Assembly: GCA_910586375.1 (NCBI GenBank)
Contig: CAJUIE010000021.1
Coordinates: 1-17,598, forward strand
Direction of reading: 5' to 3'
DNA: 17,598 nt
DNA from: an uncultured Alistipes sp.
GTDB lineage: Bacteria > Bacteroidota > Bacteroidia > Bacteroidales > Rikenellaceae
Both the position numbers and the translations under genes were made by a program. The notes below the pieces were generated by a model, which did not search any database, was not told the DNA's origin, and was given only the letters and a program-made list of their open reading frames with translations. Below are positions 7,237-15,027 of this stretch, in pieces (within the stretch, counting starts at the first letter, position 1; every line of letters begins with the position of its first letter).

Positions 7237-7273
7237 TAGTTTACAATTCACATTTATTCGCGGCTCCGCTTCT

Positions 7274-7483
7274 TCATTCCTGCACGCAGCGAACGGGGAA
7301 ACCGCCCGCACGGCCGTGGAAGTTGTACTCGGGGTTCACGTTGGAACTGTCGAAGCCCAAGTACGACCCGTACACGCTCGACGCCGAAGAAGGCGCACTG
7401 CTCCAGGCGTAACCGACCGTGCCCACATTGCTCAGGCCGCCGGAATGGCCGGCGCGGCAACCCGAAGCGGTGCAGGCCGTCAT
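7274..7483 (-). pseudogene. orphan C-terminal fragment of a FISUMP/C-type-lectin-fold protein
   Basis: A 69-codon frame reads like only the last part of the lectin-fold domain found in Bacteroidetes surface proteins and in targets of diversity-generating retroelements: GGLSNVGTVGYAWSSAP (15-31), then FDSSNVNP (44-51), ending GGFPVRCVQE. Such proteins normally have hundreds of residues before this segment; here homology starts directly at the end of the zinc transporter gene, and the frame's ATG overlaps that gene's TGA (ATGA). No signal peptide or N-terminal domain exists. Several codons at the positions that vary in such proteins end in C (TAC, GGC, GAC, TTC, CAC, GGC), as expected if AAC codons of a template had been mutated at A. 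Whether it is translated, by coupling to the upstream gene, is unknown. Most cautiously, it is a remnant. Confidence 0.65.
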
Positions 7484-8280
7484 TTCAACAGAATCAGGCT
7501 TGCCGCCATGATGGCCATGCCGATGACCACGCCGTAGATGGAGATGTGCGCCTCGCCGTACTCGCGGGCTGCGGGGAGCAATTCATCGATGGAGATAAAG
7601 ACCATGATGCCTGCTATGCCTGCGAGGATGCATCCCATGAGCGTGGGCGACATGAAGGGCAGCAGCACGAGCCACGCCAGCAGAGCCCCCACAGGTTCGG
7701 CCAGGCCCGAGATGAACGAGAGCAGGAACGCTTTGCGACGGTTGCCTGTAGCGTAGTAGATCGGGATCGATATGGCGATTCCTTCGGGAATGTTGTGGAT
7801 GGCGATGGCCGCCGCAATAGCTATGCCGAGGGTCGTGTTGTCTATGGCTGCGGTGAAGGTGGCGATTCCTTCGGGGAAGTTGTGGATGCCGATTGCCAGG
7901 GCTGTCATTAACCCCATGCGCATGAGTTTGGGATTGCGGGGCTTGTCGTCGAGCTCCTCGACCCTGCGGGCTTCGTGGGGATTCTCAATGGCGGGAACCA
8001 GCCGGTCGATGATGCCTATGAGGAGGATGCCGGCGAAGAAGCTCGCGGCGGTGATGATGCTTCCCATGCGGGAGCCCCATTCGGTCGAGAGGGCCGTGTC
8101 GGCCTGCCGGAAGAGTTCGACAAAGGAGACGTAGATCATCACGCCGCCCGAGAGCCCCAGGGAGAAGGAGAGCAGTCGCTTGTTGGTGTGTTTGGCCAGA
8201 AAGGCTATGGTGCTGCCTATGCCGGTGGCCAGTCCGGCACACAGAGTCAGCAGCAGGGGAAGGATGATGTTCTGTTCCAT
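7480..8280 (-). CDS. zupT: ZIP-family zinc transporter, ZupT-like
   Basis: Imports Zn2+ and possibly other divalent metals across the inner membrane. The 266-residue protein has about eight hydrophobic segments. The metal-binding helices carry HNFPEG (133-138) and HNIPEG (162-167), with acidic residues in VSFVELF (51-57), GLAEPVGA (192-199) and DELLP (232-236), as in bacterial ZupT. The cytoplasmic loop near 98-121 is charged but lacks a His-rich tract. Length is normal and the C-terminus looks intact. An exact TATCTTTG -7 element precedes it. Its stop overlaps the ATG of the orphan lectin-fold fragment by the sequence ATGA. No zinc-uptake regulator site (Zur) was recognised. Confidence 0.93.
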   Translation of the reverse strand: MEQNIILPLLLTLCAGLATGIGSTIAFLAKHTNKRLLSFSLGLSGGVMIYVSFVELFRQADTALSTEWGSRMGSIITAASFFAGILLIGIIDRLVPAIENPHEARRVEELDDKPRNPKLMRMGLMTALAIGIHNFPEGIATFTAAIDNTTLGIAIAAAIAIHNIPEGIAISIPIYYATGNRRKAFLLSFISGLAEPVGALLAWLVLLPFMSPTLMGCILAGIAGIMVFISIDELLPAAREYGEAHISIYGVVIGMAIMAASLILLK

Positions 8281-8297
8281 GTGGAAGAGCTTCGCTG

Positions 8298-8305
8298 CAA
8301 AGATA
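8298..8305 (-). promoter_or_regulatory. -7 promoter element of the zinc transporter gene
   Basis: On the minus strand TATCTTTG (8305-8298) matches TAnnTTTG, 18 bases before the ATG at 8280. No TTG is found 20 bases further upstream. The stretch 8306-8398, between this and the pyr promoter, shows nothing else that I recognise. Confidence 0.6.
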
Positions 8306-8400
8306 GTGCTTTCCTTGTGTTTTCCTCTACCAGATTTTGGGTATTTGCGGCGGGGGAGACGGTATTGTGCATGGATTGTTGAAAATTTTCAGGAAAGATG

Positions 8401-8431
8401 TTGCGCACCCCGTGAAAATATCCTACTTTTG
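8401..8431 (+). promoter_or_regulatory. promoter of the pyr operon
   Basis: TTG at 8401-8403 (in TGTTG) and TACTTTTG at 8424-8431 are separated by 20 bases, a full match to the Bacteroidetes housekeeping promoter. Initiation would be near 8438, giving an untranslated stretch of about 18 bases before the leader reading frame and about 150 bases before pyrC. Confidence 0.8.
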
Positions 8432-8455
8432 TAACCGAAACAAGCCCGCTTTCTT

Positions 8456-8545
8456 ATGAAACCTCAATTGCCCATATCGACGTCGCAGTGCTTTTGGTCG
8501 CAGGATTATGGGGCGGACGGGGGCTTTGTCTTTTTGTTTTATTAG
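8456..8545 (+). CDS. pyr operon leader peptide (29 residues)
   Basis: A short frame starting MKPQLPIS and ending GGFVFLFY lies between the promoter and the attenuator. Its last codons are T-rich (TTTGTC, TTTTTG, TTTTAT; 15 of the final 21 bases are T), and its TAG (8543-8545) is the first part of the terminator's 5' arm. A ribosome reaching this stop would cover the 5' arm and prevent the terminator from forming. This copies the arrangement of the E. coli pyrBI leader, where low UTP makes RNA polymerase pause in U-rich sequence so that the ribosome catches up. The peptide itself probably has no function. Translation is inferred; no Shine-Dalgarno is expected in this phylum. Confidence 0.65.
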   Translation: MKPQLPISTSQCFWSQDYGADGGFVFLFY

Positions 8546-8576
8546 GGTAACCGGCGACGGTTGCCCTATTTTTTTT
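8543..8576 (+). terminator. attenuator (intrinsic terminator) before pyrC
   Basis: An 11-bp stem, TAGGGTAACCG (8543-8553) with CGGTTGCCCTA (8558-8568), has one G-U pair and is closed by GCGA, a GNRA tetraloop. It is followed at once by eight T (8569-8576). It stands downstream of the operon promoter and only 13 bases before the pyrC ATG, so it must be read through for the operon to be expressed. Regulation by leader translation and UTP level is proposed from the layout; no PyrR-type binding loop was recognised. Confidence 0.9.
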
Positions 8577-8589
8577 GCGCTTCGACCGG

Positions 8590-9849
8590 ATGAAAACACG
8601 TTACATGAATGCTCGCGTCTATCGTGGTGGTGGCTTCAGAGAGGGTTCCCTCTTCGTTGAGGAGGGCGTTTTCGTTGCCGATGCCGGGCAGGTAGCCGAC
8701 CGCACGGTCGACCTCGGGGGACGGTGTGTTGTGCCGGGTCTGGTCGATGTGCATGTCCACCTGCGCGAACCGGGCTTCCCGCACAAGGAGACCATCGCCA
8801 CCGGAACGGCGGCGGCGGCCCGCGGCGGCTATACGACCGTCTGCGCGATGCCCAACCTCGACCCGGTGCCCGACACGCCCGAACACCTGCGGGTGCAGAC
8901 CGATTTGATCCGCCGTGATGCCCTTGTGCGGGTTTTGCCTTATGCTTCGATTACGATGGGGCAGCGCGGTTGCGGCGAGCTGGTCGACTTCGAAGCGCTG
9001 GCGCCCGAGGTGGCGGGATTCTCGGACGACGGTCGCGGTGTGCAGTCGGCGGAGCTGATGGAAGAGGCCATGCGGCGGGCCGCGGCGGTTGGTAAACCGA
9101 TCGTGGCCCATTGCGAGGTCGACGAGCTGCTGTGCGGTGGCTATATCCACGACGGCGGCTACTGCCGTGAGCACGGCCACAAGGGCATCTGTTCCGAAAG
9201 CGAATGGCGGCAGGTGGAGCGCGACATCGCGCTGGCCGAAAAGACCGGCTGCCAATATCATGTCTGCCACGTCTCCACACGCGAAAGCGTTGAGCTGGTG
9301 CGGCAGGCCAAGGCCCGCGGCCTGCGCGTGAGCTGCGAGACGGCGCCGCACTACCTGCTGTTGTGTGACGAGGATTTGCAGGAGGAGGGGCGTTTCAAGA
9401 TGAACCCGCCGCTGCGGAGCCGGGCCGACCGTGACGCGCTTGTGGCGGGTATTGCTGACGGTACGATCGAGGTCATCGCCACCGACCATGCCCCCCACAC
9501 GGCTGAGGAGAAGGCCCGCGGCCTGGCCGGAAGTGCTATGGGTATTGTCGGGCTGGAGTGTGCTTTTCCGCTCCTTTATAAATATTTGGTGCTGCCCGGG
9601 GCCATTTCGCTGGAGCGGCTCGTGGAGTTGATGTCGGTCAATCCGCGGCGCATCTTCGGTCTCGGTGGCGGTCTGGAGCCGGGCCAGGCGGCTGACTTCA
9701 CGGTGCTGGACCTCGCGGCGCAGTACGAACTGGACCCCGCGGCGTTCCTCTCCAAGGGCCATGCGACTCCCTTTGCCGGATGGCCCGTGCAGGGACGGGC
9801 TGTGATGACGATCGTGGGCGGCGAGTGCGTCTGCGACGACGTGGGTTGA
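8590..9849 (+). CDS. pyrC: dihydroorotase, class I
   Basis: Closes carbamoyl-aspartate to dihydroorotate, third step of pyrimidine synthesis. The 419-residue metal-dependent amidohydrolase has the zinc motif HVHLREPG (H55, H57), DDGRG (146-150), whose Asp likely bridges the metals in class I enzymes in place of a carboxylated lysine, H174 (VAHCEV), H227 (CHVSTRES) and D299 in ATDHAPHT. NPPLRS (272-277) contacts substrate in the family. The ATG at 8590 (MKTRYMNARVY) is chosen because it aligns with family N-termini; a TTG at 8575 lies within the terminator's T tract and ATG 8605 would trim the first strand. First gene of the operon, directly behind the attenuator. A 177-base gap carrying a palindromic element separates it from carA. 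Confidence 0.96.
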   Translation: MKTRYMNARVYRGGGFREGSLFVEEGVFVADAGQVADRTVDLGGRCVVPGLVDVHVHLREPGFPHKETIATGTAAAARGGYTTVCAMPNLDPVPDTPEHLRVQTDLIRRDALVRVLPYASITMGQRGCGELVDFEALAPEVAGFSDDGRGVQSAELMEEAMRRAAAVGKPIVAHCEVDELLCGGYIHDGGYCREHGHKGICSESEWRQVERDIALAEKTGCQYHVCHVSTRESVELVRQAKARGLRVSCETAPHYLLLCDEDLQEEGRFKMNPPLRSRADRDALVAGIADGTIEVIATDHAPHTAEEKARGLAGSAMGIVGLECAFPLLYKYLVLPGAISLERLVELMSVNPRRIFGLGGGLEPGQAADFTVLDLAAQYELDPAAFLSKGHATPFAGWPVQGRAVMTIVGGECVCDDVG

Positions 9850-9876
9850 AATCGGGGGACAGCTTTTTTGTTGCTT

Positions 9877-9958
9877 GAGTCGAAGCCAGCGGTGGCGACG
9901 CTACGAAGTTGCGAGCCTCCGCATGACGGGGCTTCGGCTCGCCCGGCCAACGGGCCGG
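9877..9958 (+). repeat. two-stem palindromic element, copy C, between pyrC and carA
   Basis: Outer stem GAGTCGAAGCC (9877-9887) pairs with GGCTTCGGCTC (9930-9940), 11 bp with the same T-G wobble as copies A and B (9880/9937). Inner stem GCGGTGGC (9889-9896) pairs with GCCTCCGC (9915-9922) with one mismatch. A third hairpin CCGGCC-AACG-GGCCGG (9943-9958) and AAGT follow, as in copy A. The covarying pair is A-T here (9883/9934). A 13-base match to the 3' outer arm of copy B, TGGCTCCGGCTTG, recurs at 9987-9999. Lying in the transcript, it could affect decay or read-through. Confidence 0.8.
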
Positions 9959-10026
9959 AAGTTCGCGTAGAATAACAAAGGGGGACTGGCTCCGGCTTGT
10001 GACCGAATAAGACTTTATATAGACAG

Positions 10027-11118
10027 ATGAAACCCTACACCAAGAAAATCGTACTCGAAAACGGCCGTGAGTTTTACGGCTACGGGTTCGGAGCCGACCG
10101 GGAAACGATCAACGAGATCGTGTTCAACACCTCGATGGTCGGTTACCAGGAGATCGTCTCCGACCCGTCGTATACCGACCAGACGGTGGTCATGACCTAT
10201 CCCTTGATTGGCAACTACGGCACCGCCGAGGAGGATTACGAGACCAAGTTTCCCACGATCGGGGGCATGATCGTTCGCGAGTACAACGACATCCCCTCCA
10301 ACTTTCGTTATACGCGTACGCTTAACGAGGTGTTCGAGGAGATGGGCATCCCCGGCATTTCGGGCATCGACACCCGTACGCTTACCCGCATCATCCGCGA
10401 CGAGGGGAGCCAGAAGGTGATGATTACCGACGTTGCGACGCTCCGCGACGAGGCTTTGGCGCGTCTGCGTGCTTATGAGCTGCCCCGCGACATGGTGGCC
10501 CGCGTGAGTTGCAGAAAACGCTGGTTCTCGCGTACGCCCAACCACCGTTATGATGTCGTGGCTATCGACTGCGGCATTAAGTACAACATCATCCGCTGTC
10601 TCAACGCCAAGGGATGCAACGTTACGGTCGTGCCTTATGACGCTTCGGTGGAGGAGATTCTCGCTTTCCGGCCCGACGGCATCTTCCTCTCCAACGGACC
10701 CGGCGACCCGGTCGACGTCGAGCCTGTTATCAGGAAGGTGCAGGCACTGAAGGGAAAGTTGCCCATTTTCGGCATCTGCATGGGCCACCAGATGGTCGCT
10801 CTGGCTTATGGTGCCCGGACCTTCAAGATGAAGTTCGGTCACCGCGGCGGCAACCACCCGGTGAAGTGTCTGGAGACCGGTAAGATCGAGATCACCAGCC
10901 AGAACCACAGTTATGCCGTGGACATCGATTCGCTGAAAGACACGCCCCTGCGTCTTACCCACGTCAACTTGCTGGACAACACGGCCGAAGGGGTGGAGTG
11001 TCCCGAAGAGCGGGTTTTCTCGGTGCAGTACCACCCCGAGAGCGCCCCGGGACCGCAGGACAGCATCTACTTGTTTGACAAGTTCATTAAAATGATGGAG
11101 GAGCACAAAAATGCCTAA
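10027..11118 (+). CDS. carA: carbamoyl-phosphate synthase, small (glutaminase) subunit
   Basis: Splits glutamine and passes ammonia to CarB for carbamoyl phosphate, used for pyrimidines and arginine. The 363-residue protein has the N-terminal CarA domain (FNTSMVGYQEI, 33-43; YPLIGNYG, 58-65) and a class I glutamine amidotransferase domain from about 175: LSNGPGDP (221-228), nucleophile C251 in GICMGHQ, and H336 and E338 in QYHPES. All catalytic residues are present. Its last codons overlap the start of carB by eight bases, indicating translational coupling. Being in a pyr operon suggests control by pyrimidine supply, although a single CPS would also have to serve arginine synthesis. Confidence 0.97.
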   Translation: MKPYTKKIVLENGREFYGYGFGADRETINEIVFNTSMVGYQEIVSDPSYTDQTVVMTYPLIGNYGTAEEDYETKFPTIGGMIVREYNDIPSNFRYTRTLNEVFEEMGIPGISGIDTRTLTRIIRDEGSQKVMITDVATLRDEALARLRAYELPRDMVARVSCRKRWFSRTPNHRYDVVAIDCGIKYNIIRCLNAKGCNVTVVPYDASVEEILAFRPDGIFLSNGPGDPVDVEPVIRKVQALKGKLPIFGICMGHQMVALAYGARTFKMKFGHRGGNHPVKCLETGKIEITSQNHSYAVDIDSLKDTPLRLTHVNLLDNTAEGVECPEERVFSVQYHPESAPGPQDSIYLFDKFIKMMEEHKNA

Positions 11119-14100
11119 GAGAAAAGACATCCATAAAGTTTTGGTCATCGGTTCAGGGCCAATCGTCATTGGTCAGGCCGCCGAGTTCGATTATGCCGGC
11201 ACGCAGGCGTGCCTGGCGCTCCGCGAGGAGGGTTACGAGGTGGTGCTGGTCAACTCCAACCCGGCCACCATCATGACCGATACCCACATCGCCGACAAGG
11301 TTTACATGGAGCCGCTGACGCTCGAATACGTGGCCAAGATCATCCGTTATGAGCGGCCCGACGCCATTGTGCCGGGGCTCGGCGGGCAGACGGGACTCAA
11401 CCTTGCCGTGCAGCTGGCCAGGAAAGGCATTCTGGCCGAGTGCCAGGTCGAGATTCTGGGCACGTCGTTCGAGTCGATCGAGCGGGCCGAAGACCGCGAG
11501 TTGTTCAAGGAGTTGTGCCAGTCGTTGGGCGAGCCGGTGCTGCCCTCGGAGGTGGCCGCCTCCATCGATGAAGCAGCCGACATCGCGTGTAAGATAGGTT
11601 ATCCCGTCGTGCTGCGTCCCGCCTTCACGCTGGGCGGCACGGGCGGTGGCTTTGCCGACGATGAAGCGCAGCTGCGCGAGATGATGCGCAATGCGCTTTC
11701 CCTGTCGCCCGTGCATCAGGTGCTCATCGAAAAGAGTATCAAGGGTTACAAGGAGATCGAATACGAGGTCATCCGCGACAGCAACGACACGGCCATCGCC
11801 ATTTGCAACATGGAGAATATCGACCCCGTGGGCGTTCACACGGGCGATTCGATCGTTGTCGCTCCCAGCCAGACCCTGACCAACCGCGAGTATCAGATGC
11901 TGCGCGATTCGGCGCTGAAGATTATCCGCGAGCTGAAAATCGAGGGGGGCTGCAACGTGCAGTTCGCATTGGACCCGCTCTCGTTCGAATATTACCTGAT
12001 TGAGGTCAACCCCCGTGTTTCGCGTTCGTCGGCCCTCGCTTCCAAGGCGTCGGGTTATCCCATCGCCCGCGTCAGCGCCAAGATCGCCGTGGGCCTCACG
12101 CTCGACGAGATCCGCATTGCCAACACCCCCGCGTCGTTCGAGCCTACGCTCGATTACGTCGTCACTAAGATCGCCCGGTTCCCATTCGACAAGTTCTCCG
12201 ACGCCTCCAACCAGCTGGGCACCCAGATGAAGGCTACGGGCGAGGTGATGTCGGTGGGCCGCACGGTCGAGGAGTCGTTGCTGAAGGCCGTGCGCTCGCT
12301 CGAAACGGGCGTCTGCCATATCTGCCACAAGAAGTTCGACGACTGGACCACCGACCGCCTGCTGGATTATATCCGCACCGGCACCGACGACCGCCTCTAC
12401 GCCATCGCGCAGCTCATCCGCTGCGGCATCGATCTGGTGCTTATTTATAACAATACCAAGATCGACATGTTCTTCCTCGAGAAGTTCAAGAACATCGTCG
12501 AGTTCGAGAGCGTCGTCCGGGCGCATCCGCACGACATCGAGACCCTGCGCGACGCCAAGCGCATGGGCTTCAGCGACAAGTACATCGGGCAGCTGTGGGG
12601 CCTTTCGGAGCAGGAGATGTTCCGCCTGCGCGAGCAACATGGCATCTTCCCGGTCTATAAGATGATCGACACATGCGCCAGTGAGTTTTCGTCCTATGTG
12701 CCTTATTTTTACTCTACCTATGAGCTCGAAAACGAATCTGTTGTCAGCGATAAGGAGAAAATCGTGGTGCTCGGGTCGGGCCCCATCCGCATCGGCCAGG
12801 GCGTCGAGTTCGACTATTCGACCGTGCACGCCATCTGGTCGATTCGCGCGGCTGGGTACGAGGCTATTATCATCAATAACAATCCCGAAACCGTTTCGAC
12901 GGACTACACCACCAGCGACAAGCTCTACTTCGAGCCGCTGACCGTGGAGGATGTTATGAACGTCATCCACCTCGAGAAGCCCAGGGCCATTGTCGTTTCG
13001 CTCGGCGGGCAGACGGCCATCAACCTCGCCGAGCCGCTGGCGGCGCTCGGCGTGCCCATCATCGGCACCGACTGCGAGGCCATCCGTAATGCCGAGGACC
13101 GCGGTTGCTTCGAGCGGATTATGGAGGAGTTGGGTATTCCCCAGCCCGAGGCCGAGGCTGTGACCGACATCGAGGCCGGCGTACGTGCGGCGGCCCGCAT
13201 CGGCTATCCCGTGCTGGTGCGTCCCAGCTACGTGCTGGGTGGCCGCGCCATGCAGATCGTCTCGAACGAGGAGCGCTTGCGGCACTACCTCCAGACAGCT
13301 GTGGAGATCAACACCGACCAGCCCGTCCTGGTCGACCGCTACATCATGGGCAAGGAGCTGGAGGTCGACGCTATCTGCGACGGTCGCGAGGTCTTCATTC
13401 CCGGCATCATGGAGCACGTCGAGCGCACGGGCATCCACTCGGGTGACTCGATCAGCGTTTACCCGACGTTCAGTGTCCCGGAGAGCGCCAGGCGTAAGAT
13501 TGTCGACTATACAGTACGGTTGGGCCTCAGGATCGGCATCGTAGGGCTTTATAACATTCAGTTCATCCTCGATGGCAACGATGAGGTTTACGTGATTGAG
13601 GTCAATCCGCGTTCATCGCGTACTGTACCGTTCCTGTCGAAGTCTACGGGAGTGCAGATGGCCGACATCGCCACGCAGGTCATCCTCGGACGAAGCTTGC
13701 GCGAGCAGGGCATTACGGAGGTTTGCGGTCACGAGAAAAAGCGCTGGTATGTCAAAGCTCCGGCTTTCTCGTTTTCCAAGATCCGCGGCATGGACTCTTA
13801 CCTTTCGCCCGAAATGAAGTCGACGGGCGAAGCGATTGGCTATGACGACAAGCTTACCCGTGCGCTTTACAAGGCGTTGCAGGCCACGGGCATGAACGTT
13901 TCGAACTACGGAACGATCTTCGTGACCATTGCCGACCCCGATAAGGAGAAGTCCGTGCCGCTTGTGCGACGCTTTTACGAGCTGGGTTTCAACGTCGAGG
14001 CCACGACCGGTACTGCTGCGTTCCTGCGCGACCACGGTATCCGCACCCGCACGCGGCGCAAATTGAGTGAAGGGAGCTCCGAGATCATCGACGCTCTGCG

Positions 14101-14293
14101 GCAGGGACACGTCAGCTATGTTATCAACACCATCGACATCAATCAGCACGACACGCGGCGCGACGGTTACGAGATTCGCCGCACGGCCGTCGAAAACAAC
14201 GTGACGGTCTTCACGGCGCTCGAAACCGTGGCCGTGCTGCTGGACGTGCTCGAAGAGATCACGCTCCGGGTGTCGACCATCGACGCAGAATGA
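11111..14293 (+). CDS. carB: carbamoyl-phosphate synthase, large subunit
   Basis: Uses two ATP, bicarbonate and ammonia from CarA to make carbamoyl phosphate. The 1,060-residue protein is close to the E. coli length (1,073). It is built of two related halves: GSGPIVIGQAAEFDYAG near 14-30 and GSGPIRIGQGVEFDYS near 553-568 begin the halves; ATP-grasp segments include RPAFTLGGTGGG (about 168-180) and RPSYVLGGRAM (about 704-714). The oligomerisation region lies between, and the C-terminal MGS-like domain (from about 945, with ATTGTAAFLRDHG) is where UMP and other effectors bind in the family. It overlaps carA by eight bases and pyrK by four (ATGA). No missing motif was noticed. Confidence 0.98.
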   Translation: MPKRKDIHKVLVIGSGPIVIGQAAEFDYAGTQACLALREEGYEVVLVNSNPATIMTDTHIADKVYMEPLTLEYVAKIIRYERPDAIVPGLGGQTGLNLAVQLARKGILAECQVEILGTSFESIERAEDRELFKELCQSLGEPVLPSEVAASIDEAADIACKIGYPVVLRPAFTLGGTGGGFADDEAQLREMMRNALSLSPVHQVLIEKSIKGYKEIEYEVIRDSNDTAIAICNMENIDPVGVHTGDSIVVAPSQTLTNREYQMLRDSALKIIRELKIEGGCNVQFALDPLSFEYYLIEVNPRVSRSSALASKASGYPIARVSAKIAVGLTLDEIRIANTPASFEPTLDYVVTKIARFPFDKFSDASNQLGTQMKATGEVMSVGRTVEESLLKAVRSLETGVCHICHKKFDDWTTDRLLDYIRTGTDDRLYAIAQLIRCGIDLVLIYNNTKIDMFFLEKFKNIVEFESVVRAHPHDIETLRDAKRMGFSDKYIGQLWGLSEQEMFRLREQHGIFPVYKMIDTCASEFSSYVPYFYSTYELENESVVSDKEKIVVLGSGPIRIGQGVEFDYSTVHAIWSIRAAGYEAIIINNNPETVSTDYTTSDKLYFEPLTVEDVMNVIHLEKPRAIVVSLGGQTAINLAEPLAALGVPIIGTDCEAIRNAEDRGCFERIMEELGIPQPEAEAVTDIEAGVRAAARIGYPVLVRPSYVLGGRAMQIVSNEERLRHYLQTAVEINTDQPVLVDRYIMGKELEVDAICDGREVFIPGIMEHVERTGIHSGDSISVYPTFSVPESARRKIVDYTVRLGLRIGIVGLYNIQFILDGNDEVYVIEVNPRSSRTVPFLSKSTGVQMADIATQVILGRSLREQGITEVCGHEKKRWYVKAPAFSFSKIRGMDSYLSPEMKSTGEAIGYDDKLTRALYKALQATGMNVSNYGTIFVTIADPDKEKSVPLVRRFYELGFNVEATTGTAAFLRDHGIRTRTRRKLSEGSSEIIDALRQGHVSYVINTIDINQHDTRRDGYEIRRTAVENNVTVFTALETVAVLLDVLEEITLRVSTIDAE

Positions 14294-15027
14294 TGTACAA
14301 GCAAGGGATCTATACCGTTCTGGCGAATGAACCGCTTACGTCGTTGGTGCACCGCATGCGCCTCGGGGGCGACACGCAGTGGATCGTGCGGCCCGGGCAG
14401 TTCGTCAACATCGCGTTGGCGGGCCGTTATCTGCGGCGCCCTATTTCGGTGTGCGACTACGATGCCGCGACGTTGACCCTTATCTACAAGGTCGTGGGCG
14501 AGGGCACCGCGCAGATGGCCCGCATGCAGCCCGGCGGGCAGCTCGACCTCCTGACGGGGCTGGGCAACGGCTTCTCGACCGACAACGACGCCCGGCAGCC
14601 GCTGCTGGTGGGTGGTGGGGCAGGCGTGCCGCCGCTCTATAACCTGGCCAAGGTGCTCCTTGCCGCCGGCAAGCCCGTGCAGGTCGTGCTGGGCTTCAAT
14701 ACGGCGGCCGAAGTTTTTTACGCCGGAGAGTTCCGCGCGCTGGGGTGCTCCGTGACGGTCGCCACGGTCGACGGTTCGGCGGGGGTGAAAGGTTTCGTCA
14801 CCGACGCTCTCGCGGGGCTCGATTTTGACTACTTCTATGCCTGCGGCCCGCTGCCGATGCTTCGGGCCTTGTCGCAGGCCACGGCGTGCGACGGCCAGCT
14901 TTCGTTCGAGGAGCGCATGGGGTGCGGCTTCGGTGCCTGCATGGGCTGCTCGTGCAAGACCCTTACGGGCAACAAACGCATCTGCAAGGAGGGACCGGTG
15001 CTTATGAAAAACGAAATCCTATGGTAG
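14290..15027 (+). CDS. pyrK: dihydroorotate dehydrogenase (NAD+), electron transfer subunit
   Basis: Carries electrons from PyrD through a 2Fe-2S cluster and FAD to NAD+, making the PyrD/PyrK heterotetramer of class 1B enzymes. The 245-residue protein is a ferredoxin-reductase-fold flavoprotein: the FAD motif RRPISVC (49-55), KVVGEGTAQM (67-76), the nucleotide-binding VGGGAGVPPLY (107-117), ACGPLPM (184-190), and cluster cysteines C212-x4-C217-x2-C220-x11-C232. The start overlaps the carB stop (ATGA); a second ATG follows at 14293. Its 3' end overlaps pyrD by seven bases. The pairing with pyrD next to it leaves little doubt about function. Confidence 0.96.
   Translation: MMYKQGIYTVLANEPLTSLVHRMRLGGDTQWIVRPGQFVNIALAGRYLRRPISVCDYDAATLTLIYKVVGEGTAQMARMQPGGQLDLLTGLGNGFSTDNDARQPLLVGGGAGVPPLYNLAKVLLAAGKPVQVVLGFNTAAEVFYAGEFRALGCSVTVATVDGSAGVKGFVTDALAGLDFDYFYACGPLPMLRALSQATACDGQLSFEERMGCGFGACMGCSCKTLTGNKRICKEGPVLMKNEILW

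Noticed and set aside
7225..8300. Complete diversity-generating retroelement at this locus
   Set aside because: No reverse transcriptase, accessory gene or adenine-rich template repeat is present in the window on either strand; only the variable-region-like fragment is seen.
8575..8589. TTG start for pyrC at 8575
   Set aside because: It falls inside the T tract of the attenuator, and the resulting first five residues have no family counterpart; ATG at 8590 gives the normal N-terminus.
11153..13438. A 761-codon open frame antisense to carB
   Set aside because: It lies opposite a complete, well-conserved carB, and its Asp/Leu/Val/Arg/His-rich product resembles no family. Such shadows are usual opposite GC-rich genes. 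The same applies to long frames opposite the esterase gene, pyrC, carA and pyrD.
14886..15020. N-terminal extension of pyrD by 45 codons
   Set aside because: This stretch is within pyrK in another frame and does not look like a DHODH N-terminus; ATG 15021 fits the family and the overlap pattern of the operon.
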